Part shown: positions 52,982 to 63,400 of the stretch, piece after piece
How the letters are laid out: each line of letters opens with the position of its first letter
Numbering within the stretch: the first letter of the stretch is position 1
DNA from: NIOZ-UU13 sp964653075
GTDB lineage: Bacteria; Planctomycetota; Phycisphaerae; Sedimentisphaerales; Anaerobacaceae
Direction: 5' to 3'
DNA: 64,000 nucleotides
Assembly: GCA_964653075.1 (NCBI GenBank)
Contig: CAZZAX010000004.1
Span: 1-64,000 of the forward strand
Position numbers and translations under genes: made by a program
The notes under the pieces: generated by a model
What the model was told of the DNA's origin: nothing
Seen by the model: only the letters and a program-made list of their open reading frames with translations
Database searches by the model: none

Positions 52982-54778
52982 ATGGCCGGATATTCTGGAA
53001 AGTTCTTAAGGGTAAATCTTAGTACAGGTCAGATTGACCGGGAAAATTTAGATATGGAACTGGCTATGAAATTTATAGGAGGGCGCGGGTTAGCCTCGTA
53101 TTATCTGGCACAAGAAGTTGACCCTGAGATAGAACCATTCGACCCGGCGAATAAGATTATTTTTGCGACGGGTCCGCTTACAGGCTCACAGGCACCGACT
53201 GGAGGGCGATACATGGTAGTAACAAAATCGCCTCTGAGTGGTACAATCGCCAGCTCCAATTCGGGTGGTTTCTGGGGTGCGGAACTAAAATGCGCAGGGT
53301 ATGATTTTATTATCGTGGAAGGCAAATCCGACAAGCCTTGTTACATATACATCAATGACAATACTGTTCAGATTAAGGATGCAAAAAAATATTGGGGCAA
53401 ACTGGTTTCCGAGACGACCGATCTGCTACTTCAGGAAACAAGAGACTCCAAGGCCCGAGTTCTGACCATTGGTCCTGCCGGTGAAAGACTTGCGTTACTG
53501 GCTTGTGTGATGAACGACAAATATCGTGCCGCCGGCAGGTCGGGGGTTGGAGCGGTTATGGGCAGCAAGAACCTGAAGGCGATTGTGGTAAGAGGTACAG
53601 GAAAACTAAGCCCGGCCAGAGATGAGGAAGCAAAAAAGGTATTAACAAATGTCAGGAAGAAAATCCGAGAGAACGATGTTACAAGCAAGGGACTACCCAC
53701 ATACGGTACGTCCATACTTGTGAACTTAATTAACCAGAGCGGAATCTATCCGACCAACAATTTCCAGGAGTCGTATTTCGAAACGGCCGACAAAACCTCA
53801 GGTGAGACATTAGCCGAAAAGTATCTGGTCAGGAATATGGCATGTTTCCATTGCCCAATTGCCTGCGGGAGATACTCCAAGGTCGATGACGTCGAAGGAG
53901 AAGGCCCGGAGTATGAAACTGTTTGGGCGTACGGTGCAAGTTGTGGTGTCGACGACCTGGCGGCGATAATCAAAGCCAACAAGCTGTGTAATGAATATGG
54001 CCTGGATACTATCTCGGCCGGAGCGACGATTGCCTGCGCTATGGAGATGTATGAAAAGGGTATTATCGGTTCAGATGAAATTGACGGACCGGCATTAAAG
54101 TTTGGCTCCGGTGAAGCGATCGTGGAATGGACACGAAAAATGGGAGCAGGTGAAGGATTTGGAGTGAAACTTGCGCTTGGGTCCTACAGATTGGGCGAAG
54201 AGTACGGAGTTCCAGAACTGTCAATGTCGGTAAAGAAGCTGGAGTTACCGGCTTATGACCCGAGAGGTGTACAGGGTCATGGCTTACAATACGCCACATC
54301 TAACCGTGGTGGTTGTCATGTCAGGGGTTATATGATTGCTCCGGAAATTGTAGGGTTGCCGGAAAAGCTGGATCCCCTCTCAATCGAAGGAAAGGCTGCA
54401 TGGGTAAAAATATTCCAGGACTTAACGGCAGTAATCGACTCCCTGGGATTATGCCTATTCACATCATTTGCCCTTGGAGCAGATGATTATAAGGATATGT
54501 TCAACTCTATTGTGGGGCAAGACTGGACCACAGAAGCACTGCTTGAAGCCGGTGACAGGATATGGAATATAGAACGGATTTTTAATCTGAAGGCAGGTAT
54601 CAGTCCTGAGCAGGACACACTACCTCGGCGCCTTCTAACTGAACCAATTCCGAACGGGCCTTGCAAGGGACATGTACATCGTCTGGGGGAGCTTTTGCCG
54701 GATTATTACAAAGAACGTGGTTGGAATGAACAAGGATTACCGAGTGAATCTAAGCTCGCTCAGCTCGACATAGCGTGA
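52982..54778 (+). CDS. aor: Aldehyde:ferredoxin oxidoreductase (AOR) family, tungsten/molybdenum enzyme
   Basis: A 598-residue cytoplasmic enzyme. The start at 52982 has AGGAGAT seven bases upstream and MAGYSGKFLRVNLSTGQI matches the family's N-terminus. The 4Fe-4S ligands are Cys288-xx-Cys291-xxx-Cys295 (ACFHCPIACG) and Cys489 (IDSLGLCLF), almost the same numbers as in Pyrococcus AOR (288/291/295/494). FIGGRGLASYY and GPLTGSQAPTGGRYMVVTKSPL are cofactor-domain motifs, with AAGRSGVGAVMGSKNLKA binding pterin. AOR oxidises aldehydes to acids with ferredoxin, or reduces acids to aldehydes. Substrate unknown. A MoaD-like gene follows 13 bases later, as in many AOR loci. Confidence 0.92.
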   Translation: MAGYSGKFLRVNLSTGQIDRENLDMELAMKFIGGRGLASYYLAQEVDPEIEPFDPANKIIFATGPLTGSQAPTGGRYMVVTKSPLSGTIASSNSGGFWGAELKCAGYDFIIVEGKSDKPCYIYINDNTVQIKDAKKYWGKLVSETTDLLLQETRDSKARVLTIGPAGERLALLACVMNDKYRAAGRSGVGAVMGSKNLKAIVVRGTGKLSPARDEEAKKVLTNVRKKIRENDVTSKGLPTYGTSILVNLINQSGIYPTNNFQESYFETADKTSGETLAEKYLVRNMACFHCPIACGRYSKVDDVEGEGPEYETVWAYGASCGVDDLAAIIKANKLCNEYGLDTISAGATIACAMEMYEKGIIGSDEIDGPALKFGSGEAIVEWTRKMGAGEGFGVKLALGSYRLGEEYGVPELSMSVKKLELPAYDPRGVQGHGLQYATSNRGGCHVRGYMIAPEIVGLPEKLDPLSIEGKAAWVKIFQDLTAVIDSLGLCLFTSFALGADDYKDMFNSIVGQDWTTEALLEAGDRIWNIERIFNLKAGISPEQDTLPRRLLTEPIPNGPCKGHVHRLGELLPDYYKERGWNEQGLPSESKLAQLDIA

Positions 54779-54791
54779 AGGAATAAAAGAT

Positions 54792-55016
54792 ATGGTCGTG
54801 GAAGTTAAGCTTTTTGCGACCTTTAGAGAAGGCCGCTTCAACGAAAGAGAATTGGAACTACCTGAAGGAAGTTCTTTGAGCGATTTATTGAAATATCTAA
54901 AAATTCCTGAAAAAGATGCCAAGGTCATAATCGTAAATGGTCTGGCGACGTCAGTTGAGCATAAATTAAGCAATCATGACGTAATTGCTATTTTTCCCCC
55001 AATTGCCGGAGGCTGA
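54792..55016 (+). CDS. MoaD/ThiS-family sulfur-carrier protein
   Basis: A 74-residue beta-grasp protein ending in the Gly-Gly tail IAGG, which is thiocarboxylated to donate sulfur during molybdopterin making. FATFREGRFNERELELPEGSSLSDLLKYL is the usual MoaD opening. It follows the AOR gene by 13 bases, with an AAGGAA upstream. No moaE, moaA or moeA genes are in the window, so this may be an AOR-dedicated carrier for tungstopterin. Confidence 0.88.
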   Translation: MVVEVKLFATFREGRFNERELELPEGSSLSDLLKYLKIPEKDAKVIIVNGLATSVEHKLSNHDVIAIFPPIAGG

Positions 55017-55296
55017 TGACAAGAATTGCTGAAACACCTGGATTTTAAAGGTGTTAGTGATTAAGGTCCGTACAAAATCTGAGATTGGCAGAAAGGGTAG
55101 GCACAAAAACCAATGTTTTCGTGCAAATGTTCAACAAAGCTACTTTGAAAGAGTAAATTCTTGATTGTTCAAGGTGAATTTTGTAAGATTATTAAAGTCG
55201 AACAATGAAAATTTAGTTTTTTAAGCGTTTAGATGGGAAATGTCAGATTATCCTTAAGCTTCCTGACTTCGAACTTGAGAGAGGAGGGTGCCGTTT

Positions 55297-57126
55297 ATGT
55301 ATCATCCGGGACCATCTGAAAAAAAATCGTTTAATGCGTGCCCGAGAACCGGCAAGCCGATAAAGCAAAAGCCAAAAAAACGATGGGCGTTGTGGCTTCT
55401 CCCCTTCACGGGCCTGGCCGCACTCATCTGGTTTCTTGTGCGAGTGATACCAAAACCCTCCCGCGCAACGTACCCCTGTCAGCAGGTGGCCTTTCCTCTT
55501 GCTTCGGGTTTTATAGTCTGGCTCACAGGAACTCTGGGCTCAATAGCTGCATTTCGTAGGGCGCAAAATTACTTGACAAAGACACGCTACGTTCTGGCCG
55601 CTATGTCCGTATTCATCGGCTTATTCTTCATCTGGCTGATAACGAGCAACACAGGAGAGGAATTAATTCTTGCACAGGAACCGCGGGTTGTAGACGTCCC
55701 GATTGGTGTGGCCAAAGGAGTTAAACCCGGACGCGTCGCCTGGATTCACGACCCGAATGTCACGGACTGGACATATTTTAGTCGTAATCAGACCGAACAC
55801 TGGTATGAGCATGACCACACCAACCAGGCGGTAGTTAACAGAATGATGTCAACGGCTATCCGTGTGCTGGCGGGTGAACAAACAGATGCGGCCGCATGGG
55901 ATGCAATCTTCCGGCATTTTAACCGGCAACGAGGCAAAGGAGATATTGGCTACACACCCGGCGAAAAAATCGGCATCAAAGTCAACCATACGTTATGCCA
56001 TAACGCGAATCCGGTAACGATGGATAAACAACGCAATTATATGAATTATATCGATAATTCACCCCAGTTGACTATCGCTCTGCTAAGGCAATTGATAGAT
56101 GTTGTCGGAGTGGCTCCGGGCGATATTTCAATCGGCGACCCGGGCAGGATTATGCCGAACTACTGGTACGATATGGTCGAGCCGAATTGTCCCGGTGTGG
56201 TCTACATCGCAAGAGTCGGCGGCAAAGGGCGAACCAAATCACGGTGGTCGAGGGTAGAGTTTAACTGGAGTGACCCGGACTCGAAGCACCGGGCGGGTGT
56301 CACTGAAATAGATAATATACCCATTTGCTTCGCGCAAGCCGATTACTTCATCAATTTCCCTATTCTCAAAAGCCACAGCGCAGGCGGTATCACGGTTTGC
56401 GCCAAAAATCACTACGGCTCACTCATAAGGAACCCCAACGCAGGGGACCAGCCAAACTCCAGCAACTGGTACGATATGCACACTACCCTGCCAAGCAATA
56501 TTCCGGGAATGGGTAATTACCGCTGCCTTGTTGACCTGATGGGTCATGAGCAATTAGGCGGCAAGACATTGCTGTGCCTGGTTGACGGGCTTTTCGCAGG
56601 AATGAACTGGGATTCACAGCCTACCAAATGGCAGATGGAACCTTTCAATGACGACTGGCCTTCGAGTATATTTCTTTCGATGGACCAGGTCGCGATTGAC
56701 TCGGTATGCTTTGACTTTTTATACACGGAATGGAGCGACTATCCGCATATATCCGGCGCTCACGATTATCTGCACGAGGCTGCGATGGCACACAATCCTC
56801 CTTCAGGAACAATATACGACCCGGAAAATGACGGAACTCCCCTTGAAAGTCTCGGCGCGCATGAACACTGGAACAACTCAACGGACAAACAGTACAGCCG
56901 TAACCTCGGCACGGGTGAAGGAATCGAGCTTATTCAGTCAACAGTAATTAATATGATTCCAGGTGACTTTGAGCCTGATGGCGATGTGGACTTCGATGAC
57001 CTTTTCGTTCTGGCCGCATACTGGCTCGAATCAAATCATCCGGGATGCATCGGTGACCTTGACGGCGATTGTGATGTAGATTTGAGGGACTTCGCTATTT
57101 TAGCTCAGAATTGGGGTGGGGACTAA
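55297..57126 (+). CDS. DUF362 membrane protein with C-terminal dockerin-like domain
   Basis: About 609 residues from the ATG at 55297, placed eight bases after GAGGAGGG; a GTG at 55288 lies inside that ribosome site and is less likely. Three hydrophobic segments (near residues 25-46, 62-84, 96-115) are followed by a DUF362 domain: KIGIKVNHTL, DIVSIGDPGR-like GDISIGDPGRIM, ADYFINFPILKSHSAGGITVCAKNHYG and LCLVDGLF. The last 54 residues (556-609) are a dockerin-like pair of calcium loops: GDFEPDGDVDFDDL and GDLDGDCDVDLRDFAILAQNW. Membrane anchoring together with a dockerin-like end is unusual for DUF362, whose function is unknown. It is not near any cohesin gene. Confidence 0.85.
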   Translation: MYHPGPSEKKSFNACPRTGKPIKQKPKKRWALWLLPFTGLAALIWFLVRVIPKPSRATYPCQQVAFPLASGFIVWLTGTLGSIAAFRRAQNYLTKTRYVLAAMSVFIGLFFIWLITSNTGEELILAQEPRVVDVPIGVAKGVKPGRVAWIHDPNVTDWTYFSRNQTEHWYEHDHTNQAVVNRMMSTAIRVLAGEQTDAAAWDAIFRHFNRQRGKGDIGYTPGEKIGIKVNHTLCHNANPVTMDKQRNYMNYIDNSPQLTIALLRQLIDVVGVAPGDISIGDPGRIMPNYWYDMVEPNCPGVVYIARVGGKGRTKSRWSRVEFNWSDPDSKHRAGVTEIDNIPICFAQADYFINFPILKSHSAGGITVCAKNHYGSLIRNPNAGDQPNSSNWYDMHTTLPSNIPGMGNYRCLVDLMGHEQLGGKTLLCLVDGLFAGMNWDSQPTKWQMEPFNDDWPSSIFLSMDQVAIDSVCFDFLYTEWSDYPHISGAHDYLHEAAMAHNPPSGTIYDPENDGTPLESLGAHEHWNNSTDKQYSRNLGTGEGIELIQSTVINMIPGDFEPDGDVDFDDLFVLAAYWLESNHPGCIGDLDGDCDVDLRDFAILAQNWGGD

Positions 57127-57167
57127 AATACCTTCCAGCCAATTTAAACAACGTGTACATAGCTCTG

Positions 57168-57185
57168 AAAAGACCTGGGTCTTTT
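57168..57185. terminator. Bidirectional terminator-like hairpin
   Basis: AAAAGAC at 57168-57174 pairs with GTCTTTT at 57179-57185 around a CTGG loop. The T-run ends on both strands. It lies between two convergent genes (stops at 57126 and 57373), where a shared terminator is expected. The stem is A/T-rich and only seven bases long. Confidence 0.5.
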
Positions 57186-57372
57186 AAGGTTTCTCAACTA
57201 CCGGTTTCCCACCGAGCCTGGGTGGATATTGTACAAATGTAGAATTTTTAGGATAAGCTGGTCATATTGAAATTCTCCGAATGTGCAATCAATCTAATAC
57301 TATGACTATTTTAATCGACTTCCTCTGTTGGCAACGCGCCTTTGCAGAACGTTCAAGGCTGCTGCTCCAATG

Positions 57373-58350
57373 CTATACTTCCTGCAGCGCTGCGAATTGT
57401 CGCGTGTATTGAGCGTTCTGGCGGATTTGGTCATGATACCGAGGATACATGCCGACGATAACACCATCGGTAGGTTTGACATGCTCGAAGGCGAATTTGA
57501 ACGCTGTCTCAACTTTGTTATCGCTGCCGCACATTCGGCCCGCCGCCAGGATCTTGAAGCCCAGGCAAGGCTGGTCGACCTGCCGGACCACTTTGGTCAT
57601 AGCCATCGGATCAGAGGCAAAGAACGGATAGCCGATCTGGACAGTGACGACCGGCGGCATATTTTCAAGCTCCTCCTTTGTCCTGGTAAGGTAGTAAAAG
57701 CAGGTCATGAAAAAGTCTACCGGCCAGCCCTCATCGGCAATCTGTTTGATGCAGTTGGGATTGTGCGCCGAGACACCGGCCAGCACACCCGCATCTCTCA
57801 CGCGTTTTACAAAATCATGTACGTCACGGCTCTTGCCCTGCCGGAACAGTCTGTCGGTGACTCCACCATGGTGTACGATGGCGATTGGCTGAGTGTCCTG
57901 AACCACCTTTTCGACCGAAATGCGCTGCGGGTCACCGGAGTGAAGGCAGATAAACTTCATCTTCGAGCCCCGCTCCCTCAACTTTTTGAAGACATGGCTC
58001 ATTTGTTCCGGGCGACTGAATTGGTGTGTATTGATGCCCTCACGTTCGCATTTCCAAAGGAATTCGATTATTCGCTCGGGCGTGAAATACTCTTGCATGT
58101 GCCGATCCAGAACGGGACCCATATATGAGTATCCACTGATGGGATTCGAGCCGGCGATCAGCCGGGTAATGCGGTGGTTACCCAGACGTATGGTGGGCAA
58201 TAAAGGTGCGGGCGATGAGGTATCTTCCGTCGATATACTCTGCCCGTGGGCAGTCACGAAAGCCATAGTCGAACCTGTTACCGCCGCCGAGAACTGAGAA
58301 AGAAACTCTCTACGTCCCATTCCTGGTGCTTTGTGTTTGTCTGAATCCAT
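57373..58350 (-). CDS. Tat-exported TIM-barrel-like protein (paralogue of the gene at 14330)
   Basis: A 325-residue protein with a twin-arginine signal (MGRREFLSQFSAAVTG). It shares layout and segments with the gene at 14330: HRITRLIAGSNPISG, a GINTH strand, AIVHHGGVTDRLF, LAGVSAHNPNCI, WPVDFFMTCFYYL and GFKILAAGRM, then AFKFAFEHVKPTDGVIVGM. These suggest a common barrel with conserved His/Asn at strand ends, but no named family is recognised. Export and proximity to a Tat-exported enolase-superfamily gene suggest periplasmic sugar-acid chemistry. No clear ribosome site was identified. Confidence 0.72.
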   Translation of the reverse strand: MDSDKHKAPGMGRREFLSQFSAAVTGSTMAFVTAHGQSISTEDTSSPAPLLPTIRLGNHRITRLIAGSNPISGYSYMGPVLDRHMQEYFTPERIIEFLWKCEREGINTHQFSRPEQMSHVFKKLRERGSKMKFICLHSGDPQRISVEKVVQDTQPIAIVHHGGVTDRLFRQGKSRDVHDFVKRVRDAGVLAGVSAHNPNCIKQIADEGWPVDFFMTCFYYLTRTKEELENMPPVVTVQIGYPFFASDPMAMTKVVRQVDQPCLGFKILAAGRMCGSDNKVETAFKFAFEHVKPTDGVIVGMYPRYHDQIRQNAQYTRQFAALQEV

Positions 58351-58797
58351 ATTAGCCTCCTAAAGTTTTGAATCCGGCACATTGCCGCTGAATGCAGACC
58401 TGCGCTGCCATCACTTTTCCGACCAAGTTTCGGGCCTGCCTGCCTACCCATTATATCCGCTGTAGGGGCTTAGTCAACGAATAGCTCACGAAGATGTGCT
58501 AAGGTCTGCCGGGTTGGTGTGAAGTGTTCGATCTTTTGGCTTTGAAAGGCCCAATAAAACCTATTGTAAGAGTTCAGATGTCCGAGACATCAAAAGTGTT
58601 TGTGAAGCGGACGGGTGTCTGGATTCGGTCGAATAAAGGCACCACTCCAATGGGCGGTCTTGGATTGATTTTTCTGCTTGAATCGTTTTCCCATTTCGAT
58701 ATAATCACTCCTGTCAGTTTTCACCAACGGGCAAAAGGGTACATCATATTTCAAAGTGATTGAGACTTTGACTGTTAGAGAAAGAGGGAATTATATC
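58351..58797. other. Divergent gap with a promoter and an inverted repeat
   Basis: About 447 bases. A 15-base inverted repeat, GATGTC-CGA-GACATC (58577-58591), could be an operator. The promoter boxes near 58678-58705 are listed separately. An open frame at 58524-58763 has no family features and is not called. Confidence 0.45.
58678..58705 (+). promoter_or_regulatory. Predicted promoter for the Tat-exported enolase-superfamily gene
   Basis: TTGAAT (58678-58683) and TATAAT (58700-58705) with 16 bases between, followed by CACT, the same as in the cassettes at 35130 and 44033. GCGGTCT also recurs upstream (58654-58660). Overall similarity to the cassettes is weaker. Confidence 0.6.
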
Positions 58798-60063
58798 ATG
58801 AGAACAGATCGTCGAACATTCATAGGCAGTGCGCTTGCCGGCGGGCTTGCGGCCGGATGGCCGGGCTCGTGCAGTGGTTCAGAGGCCAAGAGAGCTGCTT
58901 ACGCCCGGCTCGATGAAATACTGAAACGGCCTGTACTGAAAAAGGAGCTTTTTGCCAGGCCGGTAATCATTAAGAGCCTCGAACTGCTTCGTTACAGGCG
59001 GAATTTTCTGTGCCGGGTGCGTTCTTCCGATGGGGCGGAAGGTATTTCGGTTGGTCACAGCGGGATGAATACGCTCTATCCAATTTTTGTCAACAGGCTA
59101 CAACCATTCTTCATTGGTAAAGATGCACGCGAGCTGGATCTGCTGCTTGAGAAGGTGTACATATACAATCTTAATTTCAGATTAAGCGGTATGGCGCTGG
59201 GGATACCTCTGGCTACGATTGAGTTTGCGATTCTCGATATGCTGGGGCGTATTGCGGGCAAGTCCATGGGCCAGTTGATAGGAGACATCCACCATCCGCG
59301 GGTCGCAGTATATCAGGCTACAGAATACCGTGAAAGACCAGTAAAGGAATCCCTTGAACTGATAAAGAGGGATGTGGCGGAATATAATGCTAACGCGGTT
59401 AAGATTAAAGTCGGCGGGCTTATGTTCATGACAAGGGACATTAACGCCGTTGGTCCGAAAGGGAGGACGGAAAAAATGATTCCGCTAATCCGCGAAACAT
59501 TCGGTGATAAGATGGCTTTGTACGCGGATGCAAACGGTTTTTATTCAGTGGAAGAGGCGATACGGGTCGGAAAATTGTTAGAAGAATACGCTTACGGTTT
59601 TTTCGAAGAGCCGGTTCTTTTCGACTGGTATGAAGAGACCAAAGAGGTTGCCGATGGGCTGAGAATTCCAATTGCAGGCGGCGAACAGGAATACAGCCTT
59701 CACGGTTTTCGGTGGCTTATTGCCAATGACGGGCTTCAAATTGTTCAGCCTGATAACTATTATTTTGGGGGCATGATTCGTTCGACGAAGGTAGCACGTA
59801 TGGCGCAGGCATTCGGAAAACCCTGTACGCCGCATATGTCCGGTGGAGGACTGGGGTACCTTTACATGATTCATTTTGTATCCGCCCTTGGCAATGCATT
59901 CGCTCATCACGAATTCAAAGGATTAAACACGAATGTACAATTCGAATGCAAAACATCGCCCCTGTCAGTGGTGGATGGAAAGATTAAAGTCCCCACCGGT
60001 CCGGGTTTAGGTGTGGAGATTGACCCGGATTTCATTAAAAAGCATGAGGCGGTCAAAGGATAG
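58798..60063 (+). CDS. Tat-exported enolase-superfamily protein
   Basis: About 421 residues from the ATG at 58798 (GAGGGA upstream), with a twin-arginine signal (MRTDRRTFIGSALAGGLAAG). The domain carries the MR/MLE signature Lys202-x-Lys204 (VKIKVGG), LYADANGFY, YGFFEEPVLFDW, IAGGEQEYS and TPHMSGGGLG near the expected metal and base positions. Most such enzymes are cytoplasmic; a Tat signal suggests folding with its magnesium ion before export. The substrate is unknown; it is likely an acid sugar or cyclic compound released outside. It is divergent from the exported TIM-barrel-like gene at 57373, and the two may act together. Confidence 0.85.
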   Translation: MRTDRRTFIGSALAGGLAAGWPGSCSGSEAKRAAYARLDEILKRPVLKKELFARPVIIKSLELLRYRRNFLCRVRSSDGAEGISVGHSGMNTLYPIFVNRLQPFFIGKDARELDLLLEKVYIYNLNFRLSGMALGIPLATIEFAILDMLGRIAGKSMGQLIGDIHHPRVAVYQATEYRERPVKESLELIKRDVAEYNANAVKIKVGGLMFMTRDINAVGPKGRTEKMIPLIRETFGDKMALYADANGFYSVEEAIRVGKLLEEYAYGFFEEPVLFDWYEETKEVADGLRIPIAGGEQEYSLHGFRWLIANDGLQIVQPDNYYFGGMIRSTKVARMAQAFGKPCTPHMSGGGLGYLYMIHFVSALGNAFAHHEFKGLNTNVQFECKTSPLSVVDGKIKVPTGPGLGVEIDPDFIKKHEAVKG

Positions 60064-60456
60064 TCCATAAAAAATATTTTCAAGAATTTCAAAGATAAAA
60101 TCGGATTAACATTCCCGGCATACGTGCCACCGGTAGCCGGATGAAAAGAAATGTATCAAACCTCATCAAGCAGACTGAATTACAGTTTAGAATTGAGAAG
60201 AGTCCAGTTTAAGTGTGGTTTGTCTCTGAAAAAAAAGCAGATGGATAGTTTATTAGTTTGATCGAAGCATAAATTGCCCTCCTTCGAATGGCCGGTTTCT
60301 ATCGAATCAGCCATTATTGTTCCCAATGTTTGAAAGATCGCTACAGTAGATCTGAAAGTTTTTTTGTGTATTTTTGAAAATTTCGGGCGCAGCTTGACGT
60401 TATTTGCGTCCTGTTTAACAGATGTGTAGAATAAAGACACTAATGAGGCATCTAAA
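60064..60456. other. Gene-free region upstream of the sigma-factor fusion
   Basis: 393 bases with no supported gene. An open frame on the minus strand at 60180-60440 has no family features. The region should hold the promoter of the sigma-factor gene; no consensus boxes are evident, in line with possible autoregulation by an alternative sigma factor. Confidence 0.4.
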
Positions 60457-63400
60457 ATGACTAAAAATACGCAAAGTGAGAGCGAACTGCTAAAAGCGAG
60501 CCTGCGAGGCCAAACTCCGGCTTTTGAGGTTATTGTACAGAAATATCAGTCTCTGATTTGTGCCATCACATATAGTGCGACAGGAAGTGTGGAAAAGAGC
60601 GAAGAGTTGGCCCAGCAAGCATTTGTCAAAGGCTGGAAGAATCTGAACCAATTAAAGGACCTGTCCAAATTCCGGGCGTGGCTATGCGGTATAACCCGTA
60701 ATTTGATCTATGATTCTTATCGAAGGCAAAAAAATGACATTACAAGTAAGGCGATTCCCATGGATTCAATACAAGATCATCCATCTGAAGATATTGGGCC
60801 GATTGAGGCTGCGATAAGTAAAGAGCGGGAGGCTATTGTTAATGAGGCCTTATCGAAGATCCCTGAAAAGTTTCGAGAACCACTGGTCCTTTATTACCGA
60901 GAGGACAGGTCTTATCGCCAGGTGGCCGACCAACTTGGTTTCTCCGAACACACAGCCCGGGAACGGGTATCACAAGCCCGGAACCTGCTAAGAGAAAAGA
61001 TTGCTTCCTTTGTAGAGGATGCCATCGAAAGAACCAAACCTGGTAAAGTGTTTACCTCAACGGTTGTTGCATCTATTGCCGGATTGGCTGCTATGAAAGG
61101 TTCTGGTGTTGCTACGGCCGCTAGTATTGCAGCAGGTACGTCTACGACTGGAGCTACCGCAGGTATTGCTACCTTAATGAGTGGGATAACGGCCAAGATA
61201 GTCACAACTGCAGCAGTAGTAGTCATCGGTGTTGGAGCAGTTATAACTTATAAATGCGTCACCAAGCCCGAGCCAGAGCCTAATTTGCCACAAACTCAAG
61301 TGTTTGTCCAGGGACGAGAAGAAAAACAGGATAAGATTACAGAAGAAATAACTGAGAGGCCCAGTGGCGAAATAACCAACATGTTAGCTATTAATGAAAC
61401 CGGGAATAACGCAGAAAATGTACAATCACTTTTCTTGCCAACTGAGGCTATCTCAACTAAGGATGTCGAGTTTAAATTTGTACCGAGTGGTATATTAAGC
61501 GGACTTGTTACCGATGCTGAGACAGATGAACCGATTATCGATGCCAAAGTTTATGCAACACATATACACGGAGGGCGAATATACGAATCTGGAACAGATC
61601 CAAACGGTTTTTACTGTTTTAAAGACATACAGCAAGATGGTGACTATAAAATTCAAATTTTTCAAAAGGAATATATAGGAATAGATTATCGCGACAAAGT
61701 CACAATCCACATGGAAGAGGAAATTCAAGGAGTTAAACATTTCCAACTTCAGAGAGCATGCATGATTGAGATAAAGGTCATAAATGAACAAGGCGAACCT
61801 CTTTCTGGAACGTACTTTACTAACACACTGCTTGCTGATGAAGATAAAAGGGAAATCGGAGATCCCTTACACCGCGAAAAAAGCGATGCTAACGGAACAA
61901 TTATCCTTGGAGGTTTCAAGCCAACAGATACTCCCTACCTGATAGTGGCAAGGCATAGAGTCAGAGGGGATTTAGTTCAAAGAAAAGGCATGAGATACTA
62001 CGAAACATATCGGGACTATGCACCATGCAAACTCGAGGTAATACTTACCGACCCTAATATCATTGAATACAGAGAAATTCTTTTGGAAAAAGGGTTTTCA
62101 ATCGCAGGGTATATTGAATATCTTGATGGTGAGCCAGCAACGGACTTAGAAATATCTGCCTATCCTAAGTGGTGGCACAGCCATCATTGTCCTGAAAGTT
62201 ATGATGTTGATGTCAATGGTTATTTTACTCTGGAACATATACTACCTGGAACATACGAGATTCACGCTTCTGTCCCGCTTTCAGACGATTCATCGCGGGG
62301 AACTTCCCTTGGATACAGAGAACTTCCTTTGGCAGATGGTGAACTCCTGGAACTCAGATTTCCGGAAGGATCGACCAAATCATTAGTTTCAATAAGTGGC
62401 ACTATAAGGTGGCTGGGCGAGGGCAAGGTGAGGTATGTGCATATCGATGCACGTACGTCTCAGGGCATGCGGTCGTTTACAGACCTTCCTCGAAATCGTA
62501 AAGGTGAACTTGAAAATAGTTTTCTTGTAGAACGGCTGGATCCTGGTATCTACACATTGAAATTTACTGGAGAAGATATTGAAGATACAACTATTGGGAA
62601 TGTAAGAGCACCAAGTGAAGGACTTGTTGTCGAGATTCCGGTTAAGCAGCAAACCACACTCAGGGGAAAAGTAGTGAACAAATACGATGGCAATCCAGTA
62701 ACTAAATTTAAGATTGGATTAAATAATAATTGGGTACGGTTTGAACATCCCGAAGGCGAATTTGAATTAGCATCGAAGGGTAACGAATGCAAAAGGGTAA
62801 GTGTTCGGGCTGATGGATTCGCGATGAAGCTAAGTGAAGAAATATGCCCTGATGCCAATGAACTGGCCATAATTGAGCTTGGCATCGGTGGGGCTGTCGA
62901 GGGGAAAGTTGTTGACGAGAAAGGAAATCCGGTAGAGGATGCAAGAATAAGCTACCGCTACCGCCGCAGTCGAGATGAAAAGCCTGATGAAAAATATATA
63001 ACAGCTACTGATGTTAATGGTCTATTTATTATCGAAAATGTTCCCGAAAGCGATACTTGGCAGTGGTTTGTAATAAGCCATCCGAACTATGCACCTGAGC
63101 TAAAGCAGATTGAGATAGAGCATGATTATGTAGCTGATGTAAAAATCGTACTCAAAAAAGGTGGTGTTGTTGAAGGATATGTTTATGATTCAAAAGGAAA
63201 GCCTATGCCGGACACAACTTTGTATTTTTTGGATGAAACTTCGTACAGCTATTGGGAAGAAAACAGGGGCAGACTCGGATCTGTTACTACAGATTCAGAA
63301 GGTTTTTATCGCATTATGGGAATGCCTGAGAAGCTTTGCTTCGGATTCAGACAAGACCCAGATAAGCAATTAGGCGTAGTTCGAACATCAGTTCTGCCCA

